Assembly (NCBI GenBank): GCA_031178565.1
Contig: JAPSIU010000100.1
Coordinates: 1-9,038 of the forward strand
From: Leucobacter sp.
GTDB taxonomy: Bacteria > Actinomycetota > Actinomycetes > Actinomycetales > Microbacteriaceae
DNA length: 9,038 bases
Direction of reading: 5' to 3'
In this document: positions 1-8,245 of the stretch, one piece after another
How the letters are laid out: every line of letters begins with the position of its first letter
How positions within the stretch are numbered: position 1 is the first letter of the stretch
The notes under the pieces: model-generated
What the model was told of the DNA's origin: nothing
What the model saw: only the letters and a program-made list of their open reading frames with translations
Database searches by the model: none
Translations under genes and position numbers: made by a program

Positions 1-21
1 GTTGGGATTAGATTCGGGACA

Positions 22-39
22 GGCGCGCAGGATCGCGCC
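22..39. repeat. Short inverted repeat in the leader
   Basis: GGCGCG and its reverse complement CGCGCC flank a 6-base spacer (CAGGAT). This could be a small hairpin or an operator-like dyad about 70 bases before the first start codon. There is no following T-run, so it is not an intrinsic terminator. In GC-rich DNA a 6-base dyad can occur by chance. Confidence 0.3.
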
Positions 40-96
40 GCGGGTGGAGTCGATGAGGACTGCGAACGTCCCTTCGATCCTTCCCCTTCGTCAGGC

Positions 97-103
97 AAGG
101 AGG
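97..103 (+). promoter_or_regulatory. Ribosome binding site of the transketolase N-half gene
   Basis: AAGGAGG stands 6 bases before the ATG at 110. It decides the start: the in-frame ATG at 53 has only a GGAG three bases away, which is too close, and the TTG at base 2 has no visible site inside the window. Confidence 0.85.
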
Positions 104-109
104 CAGAAG

Positions 110-985
110 ATGGGCGGATCAGTGCTGCAGGCCGCGGACCGGCGCAGCGTCGCAGAACTCGAGGATCTCGCGTACCAGCTGAGGGAGAAACTGCTCCACC
201 TCTGCGGGACGTACGAGGGTGCCGTGCACATCGGAGGGGACCTCTCCTCGGCCGACATCTTCACGGCGCTGTTCAATCACGCGCTCAGGGTGGACCCGAG
301 CGACATCCGGAACCCCGAGCGGGATCGCTTCGTGCTCAGCAAGGGGCACGCCGCCGTGTGCATGTACATCGCGATGGCGATCCGCGGATTCTTCGACTAC
401 GACGGCATCGTCGACACCTACGGGCAGCTCGACAGCGCCTACGGCATGCACCCCTGCAAGGTGCAGCTGCCCGGCGTCGAGGCATCGACCGGATCCCTCG
501 GGCACGGCCTGCCGATCGCGGTCGGCATGGCGCTCTCGGCGCGGGGCCGCGGAGAGCAGCACCGGGTGTTCACCCTCATGGGCGACGGCGAGACCGGCGA
601 GGGCTCGGTGTGGGAGGCCGCGATGGCCGCCCGCAGCAACAGGCTCGGCAACCTCGTCGCCATCATCGACCGCAACCGCCAGCTGATGACGAGCTTCGCC
701 GAGGAGCGGGTGGCGTTCGAGCCCTATCCCGACAAATGGGCCGCTTTCGGGTGGAACGTGATCCACACCGACGGGCACGACATGGCGCAGCTCGTCGCGG
801 CTCTCGATTCGCTCCCCGCGAGCGACGGAGAGCAGCCGACCGTGATCATCGCCGAGACCGTCAAGGGCAAGGGCGTCGACTTCATGGAGAAGAACCTCGC
901 CTGGCACGCCGGCTCGCTCGGCGCCGCCGACCTCGAGCGGGCGCTCGAAGCCCTCGAGAACTCACGCACGAAGGAGAGCGCCTGA
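110..985 (+). CDS. Transketolase, N-terminal (thiamine diphosphate-binding) subunit
   Basis: This 291-residue protein is the first half of a split transketolase. Together with the next gene it should form a cytoplasmic enzyme that moves two-carbon ketol units between a ketose and an aldose. The diphosphate-binding motif is clear: GDG at 158-160, E164-G165, then D187-x-N189. Other family marks are H40 in the segment corresponding to the canonical SGHPGG motif, SKGHAA at 77-82, MHP at 113-115, the STGSLGHG loop at 126-133, ETVKGKGV at 249-256 and WHAG at 265-268. Length fits N-half subunits (about 270-290 residues). The stop codon shares its last base with the start of the partner gene, giving translational coupling. 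The stretch HPCKVQLPG at 114-122 bears on substrate contacts and may differ from housekeeping enzymes. Its place beside a sugar transporter suggests a pathway-specific role rather than the pentose phosphate cycle; known split enzymes of that sort act on apulose 4-phosphate or sulfofructose, but neither substrate is shown here. Confidence 0.93.
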   Translation: MGGSVLQAADRRSVAELEDLAYQLREKLLHLCGTYEGAVHIGGDLSSADIFTALFNHALRVDPSDIRNPERDRFVLSKGHAAVCMYIAMAIRGFFDYDGIVDTYGQLDSAYGMHPCKVQLPGVEASTGSLGHGLPIAVGMALSARGRGEQHRVFTLMGDGETGEGSVWEAAMAARSNRLGNLVAIIDRNRQLMTSFAEERVAFEPYPDKWAAFGWNVIHTDGHDMAQLVAALDSLPASDGEQPTVIIAETVKGKGVDFMEKNLAWHAGSLGAADLERALEALENSRTKESA

Positions 986-1944
986 TGCCCGTCACGTTCA
1001 CATTCGGAGAGATGCTCTCCGCGCGTTCCGTCATCGGATCGACCCTCGCCGAGCTCGGCGAGCAGCACGACGACCTGTGGGTGATCACCCCCGACATCGG
1101 GGCCACCCTCGTCGAGTTCCGCGACACCTACCCCGAGCGATTCATCGACGTCGGCCTCGCCGAGCAGGCGAGCGTCGGGATCGCCGCCGGCCTCGCCTAC
1201 GACGGCAACATCCCCGTCGTCTCCGGCATGCTCCCCTTCCTCAGCATGCGCGCCCTCGAGCAGGTGCGCAGCGACGTCTGCTACCCGAACCTGCCGGTCA
1301 AGATCATCGGCACCCACGGCGGCCTCGTCGGCAACGGCGGATCCACGCACTACGCGGTCGAGGACCTCGCGCTTATGTGCGCACTCACCAACATGACGGT
1401 GACCTCGATCGGCGACCCGCTGATGGTGGGCGAGGTGATCCGCCAGTCCATGGACATGGAGGGGCCCATCTACATCCGTCTCGCCGTCGGCAAGAAGGAC
1501 ATGGTGATCTACGAGCCCGGCGAGCACACGATCGAGATCGGCAAGGGACTCGTGCCTCGCGACGGGGGCGATCTCACGATCTTCACCCACGGCACGACCG
1601 TCGCGCAGGCGCTCGAGGCGGCGGACGCGCTCGCCGCTGAAGGCATCCACGCCCGCGTCGTCGACATGTTCACGCTGAAGCCGATCGACGAGGCGCTGAT
1701 CGCGCAGAGCGCCGAGGTCACCGCCGGCCGCTTCGTCGTGCTCGAGGATCACCTCGCCTACGGCGGCCTCGCCTCTCGCATCGCCGACGTGGTGGCGGAT
1801 CGCGGGATCCGCCTCGCGGCCTTCGAACGGCTCGGGATCCCCCAGGTGTACGCGGGTTTCGGCGAGGACGAGCAGCTCCGCGACAAGCACGGCTACGGGC
1901 TGCAGGCCACGATCGACGCCGCGCGCCGCGCGGCACGGGCATAG
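985..1944 (+). CDS. Transketolase, C-terminal subunit
   Basis: This 319-residue protein supplies the pyrimidine-binding and C-terminal domains of the split transketolase. E60 in the motif GLAEQ (57-61) matches the conserved glutamate that activates thiamine diphosphate. The loop from H111 to H122 (HGGLVGNGGSTH) matches the substrate-site histidine loop of the family, and YAVED follows. The C-terminal domain begins near TIFTHGT (198-204). The size is normal for C-half subunits of about 310-330 residues. The start is ATG at 985, with AAGGAG at 971-976 eight bases upstream; it overlaps the previous stop as TGATG, so the two halves are probably made in equal amounts. A DXS-like or pyruvate dehydrogenase E1-beta-like protein is the other possibility, but the paired N-half and the loop motif favour transketolase. 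Confidence 0.93.
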   Translation: MPVTFTFGEMLSARSVIGSTLAELGEQHDDLWVITPDIGATLVEFRDTYPERFIDVGLAEQASVGIAAGLAYDGNIPVVSGMLPFLSMRALEQVRSDVCYPNLPVKIIGTHGGLVGNGGSTHYAVEDLALMCALTNMTVTSIGDPLMVGEVIRQSMDMEGPIYIRLAVGKKDMVIYEPGEHTIEIGKGLVPRDGGDLTIFTHGTTVAQALEAADALAAEGIHARVVDMFTLKPIDEALIAQSAEVTAGRFVVLEDHLAYGGLASRIADVVADRGIRLAAFERLGIPQVYAGFGEDEQLRDKHGYGLQATIDAARRAARA

Positions 1945-1954
1945 GCGGTCCGCG

Positions 1955-3019
1955 ATGAAGACGGTAGCCGTGACGAAGATCGGCAGCCTGCGCGACCCCG
2001 ACGGGGCGACACGCGGCCGGATCGGGCTCGTCGACTTCCCCGAGCAGGATCTCGGGCCGGAGGACGTGCGCATCAGGATCGCCTACGCGGCCATCTGCGG
2101 TTCGGATCCGCACCTCGCCGAGGGGTTCTTCGGCACCGACGTGCCGATCGGGCTCGGCCACGAGATCTCGGGCGTCGTCGAGGCGCTGGGCGAGCGGGCC
2201 ACCCGTAACGGCCTGAAGGTCGGGGACCGGGTCGCGGGCAACTTCATCCGATTCTGCGGCACCTGCCGCCCCTGTCAGGACGGGTCGCAGCAGTTCTGCG
2301 AGTACGTGCAGGAGTACAACAGGCCGGGCATGGCCGAGACGGTGACCTGGCACGAGTCGCAGGTCTACAGGCTGCCCGACGGCGTCTCGCTGCTGAGCGG
2401 GTGCATCCTGGAGCCCGCGTCGGTCGCGGTGCGCATCGTCGACAAGGCCCGGATGCGGGTGGGGGATCGCGTGGCGATCTGCGGCGGCGGGCCGATCGGG
2501 CAGCTCGCGCTGCAGGTCGCGAAGCGCCACGGCGCGACCTCGCTGACCCTCATCGAGCCGATCGCCGAGCGCCGGGAGATGGCACTGCGTCACGGCGCCG
2601 ATCACGTCATCGATCCGGTGCACGAGGATCAGGCGGCCCTGGCTGCCGAGCACACCGGCGGCCGCGGCTACGACGTCGTGATCGACGCCTCGGGATCGCC
2701 TCGCGCGGTGCGGGGGCTGCTCGACATCGCGGGCAAGGGCGGCACGGTGGTTTACGGCGCCATGTATCCCGAGGACTACGAGATGCCGCTGAACCTCTCG
2801 GACTACCTGTACCTGAAGGAGCTCACGCTCACGGGGGTGTTCGTATCGCCGTACGCGTTCCCCCGCGCGCTCCAGCTGCTGCCCCACCTCGACGTGAGCG
2901 AGCTGACGGCGGCGGTGTTCGACCTCGACGACGCTGAGGAGGCGTTCGCCGTGCACGTCTCGGGGAGGCACCCGAAGGTGGTCATCCGCTGCAACGACCT
3001 CGAGGGGGTCGCCTCGTGA
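1955..3019 (+). CDS. Zinc-dependent medium-chain alcohol/polyol dehydrogenase
   Basis: This 354-residue protein belongs to the medium-chain dehydrogenase family (sorbitol, xylitol and threonine dehydrogenase branch), which oxidises a secondary alcohol on a polyol or sugar to a ketone using NAD(P). The catalytic zinc ligands are visible: C48 in CGSD (48-51), H69-E70 in GHE, and E153 in LEP. A full structural zinc tetrad is present at C101, C104, C107 and C115. The nucleotide-binding fold carries GGGPIG at 177-182, and E201 at the end of the second strand predicts NAD rather than NADP. The gene starts 10 bases after the transketolase C-half. Its ribosome binding site is weak (GGCGG-like only), so it may depend on coupled translation. 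It ends in a 4-base GTGA overlap with the transporter ATPase gene. The substrate is not readable from sequence; a polyol or sugar imported by the neighbouring transporter is the natural inference. Confidence 0.9.
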   Translation: MKTVAVTKIGSLRDPDGATRGRIGLVDFPEQDLGPEDVRIRIAYAAICGSDPHLAEGFFGTDVPIGLGHEISGVVEALGERATRNGLKVGDRVAGNFIRFCGTCRPCQDGSQQFCEYVQEYNRPGMAETVTWHESQVYRLPDGVSLLSGCILEPASVAVRIVDKARMRVGDRVAICGGGPIGQLALQVAKRHGATSLTLIEPIAERREMALRHGADHVIDPVHEDQAALAAEHTGGRGYDVVIDASGSPRAVRGLLDIAGKGGTVVYGAMYPEDYEMPLNLSDYLYLKELTLTGVFVSPYAFPRALQLLPHLDVSELTAAVFDLDDAEEAFAVHVSGRHPKVVIRCNDLEGVAS

Positions 3020-4527
3020 GCGCGACGGCCGCGGTGACCGCCGTGCCCGCGCTCGAGGCCGTCGGCGTCGTGAAGAGCTTCGACGGCGTGCACGCGCTCA
3101 GGGGAGTGGAGCTGTCCGTCCGGCCGGGCGAGATTCACGCGCTCCTGGGCGAGAACGGCGCGGGCAAGTCGACGCTCATCAAGATCGTGACCGGCCTGTA
3201 CGGGTCGGACGAGGGCGAGGTGCGGGTCGGTGGCGAGGCCGTGGACTTCGCGAACGTCCGCTCAGCGCACAAGGCGGGGGTGGTCGCGCTCTACCAGGAG
3301 CTGTCGATCGTTCCCACGATCAGCGTCGCGGAGAACATCGTGCTGGGCGAGGGCGCCCCGAGCGTCGCCGGCTTCGTCGACTGGAAGGAGTTGCGCCGCC
3401 GCGCCCGCGCTCAACTGTCGCGGCTCAATCAGCGGCTGCCGCTGCGCCGCCTCGCGGGCAGCCTCTCGCCGGTGCAGCAGACGATGGTGGCCGTCGCGCG
3501 GGCGCTGATGGCCGACGCCAAGGTACTCATCCTCGACGAGCCCACCGCATCGCTCACGGACACCGAGATCGGCGATCTCTTCACGGTGCTCCGCGGGCTG
3601 CGCGACGAGGGCGTGGCGATCGTCTACGTGTCGCATCGCCTGGAGGAGGTCTTCGAGCTGTGCGACCGGCTGACGGTGATGCGCAACGGACGGACCATCG
3701 TCACGAAGGAGGTGGCCGATTCCTCGATCGATGAGGTCATCTCCACCATGGTCGGCCGAGAACAGGGCGAGCTGTATCCCGATCGGGGGACGGCCGGCGA
3801 CGAGGTCGTCCTGCGGGTCGACGGGCTCTCCGGCCGCCGCGTCCAGGACGTCTCCTTCGAGGTGCGCGCGGGCGAGGTCATCGGAATCGGGGGCCTCGCG
3901 GGATCGGGGCGCAGCGAGCTGCTGCGGTTGCTGTCGGGTGCGCAGAGGCGCTCGGGAGGCTCGATCTCGGTCCGCGGTGAAACGTTGACCGGGCGCGGCG
4001 TGGGCCGCGCGCTCGACGCGGGCATCGCGCTCGTGCCGGAGGAGCGGAGGAGTCAGGGCGTCATCCTGTCCGCCCCGATCTCCGAGAACATCGCGATCGC
4101 GAACCTCCGGAGCGTCAGCACGGCCGGCGTGATGTCGGGCCGGCGCATCGCGCAGCTCGCCCGCCGCGGTCTGGCCGAACTCCAGATCAAGGCGAACGGC
4201 GTGCGTCAACCGGTGGGACAGCTCTCCGGCGGCAACCAGCAGAAGGTGGTGCTCGCGAAGATGCTCGCGCGCAACCCCCGTGTGCTGCTCATGGACGAGC
4301 CCACTCGCGGCATCGACGTGGGTACGAAAGCGGAGATCTACCGCTTGATCCGCGAGCTCGCGGCTCGGGGCACGACGGTCGTCGCCGTCAGCAGCGAGCT
4401 GCCGGAACTCATCGGACTCTCCGACCGCATCATCGTGATGCACGAGGGCCGGATCGCCGGTCTCCTGGACGCCGCAACGGCCGACGACGAACTCATCCTC
4501 ACCCACGCATACGGAAGGGACGCCTGA
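3016..4527 (+). CDS. Sugar ABC transporter ATP-binding protein, RbsA-like (two ATPase domains)
   Basis: This 503-residue protein is the energy-coupling subunit of a CUT2 (ribose-type) sugar importer and acts at the inner face of the membrane. Domain 1 has Walker A GENGAGKS at 45-52, a Q-loop in ALYQEL, a diverged signature LSPVQQ at 150-155 and Walker B/DEPTASL at 174-180. Domain 2 has a degenerate Walker A ending GSGRS (296-300, Arg in place of Lys), a canonical signature LSGGNQQ at 403-409 and DEPTRGID from 427. This asymmetry between the two sites is usual for RbsA, MglA and XylG proteins, as is the length of about 500. The start is GTG at 3016, overlapping the previous stop by 4 bases, with GAGGGGG at 3002-3008 as a ribosome binding site. 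Only one base separates it from the permease gene. The sugar carried cannot be told from this subunit. Confidence 0.96.
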   Translation: MSATAAVTAVPALEAVGVVKSFDGVHALRGVELSVRPGEIHALLGENGAGKSTLIKIVTGLYGSDEGEVRVGGEAVDFANVRSAHKAGVVALYQELSIVPTISVAENIVLGEGAPSVAGFVDWKELRRRARAQLSRLNQRLPLRRLAGSLSPVQQTMVAVARALMADAKVLILDEPTASLTDTEIGDLFTVLRGLRDEGVAIVYVSHRLEEVFELCDRLTVMRNGRTIVTKEVADSSIDEVISTMVGREQGELYPDRGTAGDEVVLRVDGLSGRRVQDVSFEVRAGEVIGIGGLAGSGRSELLRLLSGAQRRSGGSISVRGETLTGRGVGRALDAGIALVPEERRSQGVILSAPISENIAIANLRSVSTAGVMSGRRIAQLARRGLAELQIKANGVRQPVGQLSGGNQQKVVLAKMLARNPRVLLMDEPTRGIDVGTKAEIYRLIRELAARGTTVVAVSSELPELIGLSDRIIVMHEGRIAGLLDAATADDELILTHAYGRDA

Positions 4528-4528
4528 G

Positions 4529-5509
4529 ATGGCTCAGACAGACACCCTCGCGATCTCCATCCCGGCGCAGGAGCGCCCTCGATTCTCTCAGCTCATCTGG
4601 CAGAGCTCCACCGTCCTGGCGCTCATCGCCCTCGTCATCATCTTCACGGTCGCAGGCGGCGGCGTCTTCCTCACGCCGGGCAACCTGACCAACATCCTCA
4701 ACCAGGTGGCGATCCTCACGATCATCGCGGCCGCTCAGACCATCGTGATGGTCGTGGGCGACTTCGATCTGTCCGTCGGCACCAACGCGACGCTGTCCGG
4801 GGCGGCGGCGGCCGCGCTCATGATCAACGGCACGTCGATGCCCCTGGCGATCCTGCTCGGGCTCGGCGTCGGCACCCTGATCGGCATGGTCAACGGCGTG
4901 CTGGTCGCGTACCTCAACCTCTCCGCCTTCGTGGCGACCCTCGCGATGATGACGACGGTCGGAGGTCTCGCCCTGATAGTCACCGGGGGCACCACCCTGT
5001 ACGGCATGCCCGAGGAATTCGGATACATCGGGCAGATGCGCATCAACGGCGTGCCGATGCCGGTGATCTACGCGATCGTGGTCGCCCTCGTCATGTGGGC
5101 CGTGCTGCGCTTCACGACGATCGGCCGACGCTGGTACGCGATCGGCGGCAATGCGGAGGTCGCGCGGCTGTCGGGAGTGAGCGTGCGCTCGACCCGATTC
5201 CTGGCGTTCACGGTCGGGGGCTTCCTCTCCGCTCTCGGCGGCGTCGTGCTGGTGAGCCGTCTCTCCAGCGCCGGGTCGGCGTCGGCGAACGACCTCATGA
5301 TGTTCGCCGTCGCCGCGGTCTTCCTCGGCATGACGCTCCTGAAGTCGGGTCAGGCGAACATCGGCGGCACCCTGGTCGGCGTGGCGATCATCGGCGTCGT
5401 CAACAACGGGCTCAACATCATCGGCGTCAACACCTACATCCAGCAGGTGCTGATCGGCGCCATCATCGTCGGCGCCGTACTGCTGTCCGGCGTGAAGAAG
5501 AGCCGCTGA
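4529..5509 (+). CDS. Sugar ABC transporter permease, RbsC-like
   Basis: This 326-residue membrane protein would form the translocation channel of the importer, in CUT2 systems usually as a homodimer. It is strongly hydrophobic, with roughly eight to ten membrane segments; the first clear ones are near residues 28-45 and 60-76. Family marks are GDFDLSVG at 77-84 (equivalent to GGIDLSVG of RbsC), the cytoplasmic loop GGNAEVARLSGV at 206-217 that contacts the ATPase, and NNGLN at 292-296 in the C-terminal region. The length matches RbsC/XylH-type permeases. The ATG lies one base after the ATPase stop codon, with GGAAGG at 4513-4518 as ribosome binding site. It is followed by the longest gap in the operon (48 bases) before the binding-protein gene. 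Confidence 0.95.
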   Translation: MAQTDTLAISIPAQERPRFSQLIWQSSTVLALIALVIIFTVAGGGVFLTPGNLTNILNQVAILTIIAAAQTIVMVVGDFDLSVGTNATLSGAAAAALMINGTSMPLAILLGLGVGTLIGMVNGVLVAYLNLSAFVATLAMMTTVGGLALIVTGGTTLYGMPEEFGYIGQMRINGVPMPVIYAIVVALVMWAVLRFTTIGRRWYAIGGNAEVARLSGVSVRSTRFLAFTVGGFLSALGGVVLVSRLSSAGSASANDLMMFAVAAVFLGMTLLKSGQANIGGTLVGVAIIGVVNNGLNIIGVNTYIQQVLIGAIIVGAVLLSGVKKSR

Positions 5510-5533
5510 TCCCGAACCTCCACCCCGCACCAC

Positions 5534-5569
5534 TCACAGATCACAAGGAGTTCACAGATGCACAAGCAG
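5534..5569 (+). repeat. Imperfect tandem repeat across the binding-protein ribosome binding site and start
   Basis: TCACAGATCACAAGGAG (5534-5550) and TCACAGATGCACAAGCAG (5552-5569) align at 16 of 17 bases with one inserted G. Copy 1 holds the ribosome binding site AAGGAG. The extra G in copy 2 creates the ATG start, and its last nine bases encode residues 2-4 of the protein. It looks like a small tandem duplication that shaped the translation start. Confidence 0.7.
5545..5550 (+). promoter_or_regulatory. Ribosome binding site of the binding-protein gene
   Basis: AAGGAG stands 7 bases before the ATG at 5558. It is among the strongest sites in the window, which suits a binding protein that is normally made in excess over the permease and ATPase. 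Confidence 0.8.
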
Positions 5570-6607
5570 CATTCCTCCCGTCGGCGCAACGGTGCCCGAC
5601 GCCTCAGCATCCTCGCGAGCATCGGATGCACCGCGGTGCTCGCCCTCGCGGGCTGCACCATCGACACCGGCGGCGGCGGCTCCTCCGCTTCCGCGGAGGG
5701 CAAGCAGGACGGCATGGGGGAGGACGGCGTCTTCAAGGTCGCCGCGTTCACCGCCGGCTACGCCACCCCGGGCGGCAAGCTCACCCTCGACGACTTCGTC
5801 GCGAAGGGCAACGAGCAGGAGAACTGGGAGGTCACGCTCTACACGAGCGCCTTCGACTACGACAAGATCAACAGCGACGTCCAGACCGCGATCACGCAGG
5901 GCGCCGACGCGATCCTCGCCGGCTTCCCCGACCCGCGCCAGATCGCACCGCTCGTGCAAGCGGCGGAGCAGGCGGACATCCCGATCTTCTCGATCGACGG
6001 CGGCGTGGAGCCCAACGACGATTTTGTGGTCGACGTCACCTTCGATCAGGAGAACATCGCGGAGCAGACGGTCGGGGCGCTCGACGAGGCGACCGGGGGC
6101 CTCGAGGGCAAGAACATCATGGTCATCGGTCACGACCCGCACATCGGCATCATGACGCGCAGCAATCTCGCGGTCGACATGCTCGAGGAGGCCGGGGCGA
6201 ACATCGCGGGCGGCGAGATGAAGCAGGCCCTCGACCCGGGGACCGGCCGCACGGAGGCGCTGAACTTCGTGACCGACTACCTGCAGGCGAACCCGGACGG
6301 CCTCGACGGCGTCTGGGTCGGCTGGGACGACGCCGCCCTCGGCGCGGCGAAGGCCATCACCGAGGCCGGCCGCGACGACATCTATGTCACGGGGGTCGAC
6401 GCCCTGGCTGAGACCACGGTCGAGATCGAGAAGGACGGGCCGATGTACGCCTCCGTCGCCCAGGACTGGATCACGGTCGTCGACGAGGTCATCGGCTACA
6501 TGAACGACTACCGCGACAGCGCCGCCCTGCCCGACGAGAACTTCGTCGAGATCGAGGGCGAGCTGATCGATCGCAGCAACGTCGACTCGTTCGAGCCGAC
6601 GCTCTGA
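5558..6607 (+). CDS. Sugar ABC transporter substrate-binding lipoprotein, RbsB-like
   Basis: This 349-residue protein captures the sugar outside the membrane and delivers it to the permease. The N-terminus is a lipoprotein signal peptide: an arginine-rich stretch (8-15), a hydrophobic core (about 16-31) and the lipobox LAGC at 30-33, so C33 is the predicted lipid-anchored residue. A low-complexity Gly/Ser linker follows (37-46). The mature part has the two-lobed pattern of the periplasmic-binding-protein-4 family, with DVQTAITQGADAILAG near 108-123, FSIDGG at 144-149, GVWVGWDD at 251-258 and VTGVDA at 277-282, where an Asp equivalent to D281 contacts sugar in ribose-binding protein. It sits 48 bases after the permease gene and 12 bases before the first short-chain dehydrogenase. 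Its divergence from well-known ribose, xylose or galactose binders leaves the ligand open. Confidence 0.94.
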   Translation: MHKQHSSRRRNGARRLSILASIGCTAVLALAGCTIDTGGGGSSASAEGKQDGMGEDGVFKVAAFTAGYATPGGKLTLDDFVAKGNEQENWEVTLYTSAFDYDKINSDVQTAITQGADAILAGFPDPRQIAPLVQAAEQADIPIFSIDGGVEPNDDFVVDVTFDQENIAEQTVGALDEATGGLEGKNIMVIGHDPHIGIMTRSNLAVDMLEEAGANIAGGEMKQALDPGTGRTEALNFVTDYLQANPDGLDGVWVGWDDAALGAAKAITEAGRDDIYVTGVDALAETTVEIEKDGPMYASVAQDWITVVDEVIGYMNDYRDSAALPDENFVEIEGELIDRSNVDSFEPTL

Positions 6608-6619
6608 CGGGGGAACCGG

Positions 6620-7441
<822 letters not shown>

Positions 7442-7454
7442 AAGGGGAAATACT

Positions 7455-8234
7455 ATGAGGCTCGAAGGCAAGGTCGCCCTGATCACGGGCGGCGCGAGCG
7501 GCATCGGCCGCGCGACGGTCGAGAAGTTCGTGCGCGAGGGCGCGAAGGTCATGATCGCCGACATCGATCTCGCGAGCGCGGAAGCCGCGGTCTCGGAGAT
7601 CAACGCCGGGACTCCCGGCGCGACCGCGGCCGTGCAGGTCGACGTGTCGGACTACGCCCGGGTCGAGGCCGCCGTGCAGCGCGCGGCCGAGGTCTTCGGC
7701 AAGCTCGACGTCATCTTCAACAACGCGGGCATCGCCGGGGGCAAGCCGCTGCTCGAGCACGATCCCGAGAGGGACTACCGACCGATCATCAGCATCGACC
7801 AGGACGGCGTCTACTACGGGATCCTCGCCGCCGGTCGCCAGTTCGTGAAGCAGGGCACCCCGGGCGTCATCATCAGCACCTCCTCGATCTACGGCGAGCA
7901 GGCGGCCGAGCTGTCGTTCACCTACAGCGCGGCGAAGGCGGCCGTGATCTCCTTCACCCGCTCGGCTGCCTACGAACTCGCCGAGCACGGGATCCGGGCC
8001 GTGGCCATCACCCCCGGCCGCGTCGGCACTCCGATCATCAACCAGTTCAGCGAGGAGCTGAAGGCGACGTTCGCCTCGGAGCAAATGCGGAACCGGTTGA
8101 CGGCTCCGTCGGAGATCGCCGACGTCGTCGCGTTCCTCGCCTCGGACGAGTCGAACGTCATCAACGGGACCGTGGTGCACGTGGACGACGGCTACTCGTC
8201 GTTCAAGCAGCGCCTCGACCTGCCGGTGTTCTGA
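7455..8234 (+). CDS. Short-chain dehydrogenase/reductase (second of two)
   Basis: This 259-residue protein is a classical short-chain dehydrogenase with TGGASGIG at 11-18, NNAG at 89-92, S144, Y157 and K161 (Ser to Tyr spacing the normal 13). D36 at the end of the second strand predicts NAD(H) preference. At the position of the catalytic Asn (usually in an N-x-x-G-V context) it has D115 in the stretch SIDQDGVYYG, so the Asn-Ser-Tyr-Lys tetrad reads Asp-Ser-Tyr-Lys. The C-terminal part has TPGRVGTPI near 199-207 and the NGTVVHVDDG strand. ATG at 7455 follows AAGGGGA at 7443-7449. It shares the NAGIAGG stretch with the preceding dehydrogenase but otherwise looks like a separate subfamily. Probably an NAD-dependent sugar, polyol or ketose dehydrogenase in the same pathway. 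Confidence 0.91.
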   Translation: MRLEGKVALITGGASGIGRATVEKFVREGAKVMIADIDLASAEAAVSEINAGTPGATAAVQVDVSDYARVEAAVQRAAEVFGKLDVIFNNAGIAGGKPLLEHDPERDYRPIISIDQDGVYYGILAAGRQFVKQGTPGVIISTSSIYGEQAAELSFTYSAAKAAVISFTRSAAYELAEHGIRAVAITPGRVGTPIINQFSEELKATFASEQMRNRLTAPSEIADVVAFLASDESNVINGTVVHVDDGYSSFKQRLDLPVF

Positions 8235-8235
8235 C

Positions 8236-8240
8236 GGAGG
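8236..8240 (+). promoter_or_regulatory. Ribosome binding site of the epimerase-like gene
   Basis: GGAGG lies 5 bases before the ATG at 8246 and directly follows the stop of the second dehydrogenase. It fixes the start of this partial gene. Confidence 0.75.
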
Positions 8241-8245
8241 CCGCC

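Larger units (their letters stand above)
1..109. other. Leader region without a supportable gene
   Basis: No open frame here has a credible start with a ribosome binding site. The frame of the downstream transketolase gene is open back to base 2, but the good ribosome binding site lies at 97-103, so these bases are read as leader. The stretch holds a 6-base inverted repeat (GGCGCG at 22-27, CGCGCC at 34-39) and two copies of CCCTTCG (70-76 and 84-90). No convincing -35/-10 pair was found. The leader may contain the operon promoter or may simply be the gap after another gene of the same operon; the window is too short to tell. Confidence 0.5.

Noticed and set aside
1..93. Minus-strand reading with a protein-like stretch (TFAVLIDSTRGAILRACP)
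   Set aside because: It is bounded by an in-frame stop at 91-93 and has no ATG, GTG or TTG start before the stretch; too short to support as a divergent gene.
2..109. Extension of the transketolase N-half gene upstream, from TTG at 2 or ATG at 53
   Set aside because: Neither start has a properly spaced ribosome binding site in the window, while ATG at 110 has AAGGAGG six bases upstream and gives the normal family length.
358..984. Long open + strand frame running into the transketolase C-half
   Set aside because: It overlaps the N-half gene in another frame and its translation is an Arg-rich GC artefact; the real start is the ATG at 985 with AAGGAG upstream.
724..4506. Other long minus-strand frames (724-2073, 1718-2971, 3262-4506)
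   Set aside because: All lie antisense to genes with clear catalytic motifs and have the same low-complexity composition.
3016..4527. Diverged signature in domain 1 and lost Walker A Lys in domain 2 of the transporter ATPase
   Set aside because: This asymmetry is ordinary for RbsA/MglA/XylG-type double ATPases and is not a sign of decay.
5510..5557. Possible terminator or internal promoter in the permease/binding-protein gap
   Set aside because: No stem-loop with a T-run and no convincing -35/-10 pair; only the repeat described above stands out.
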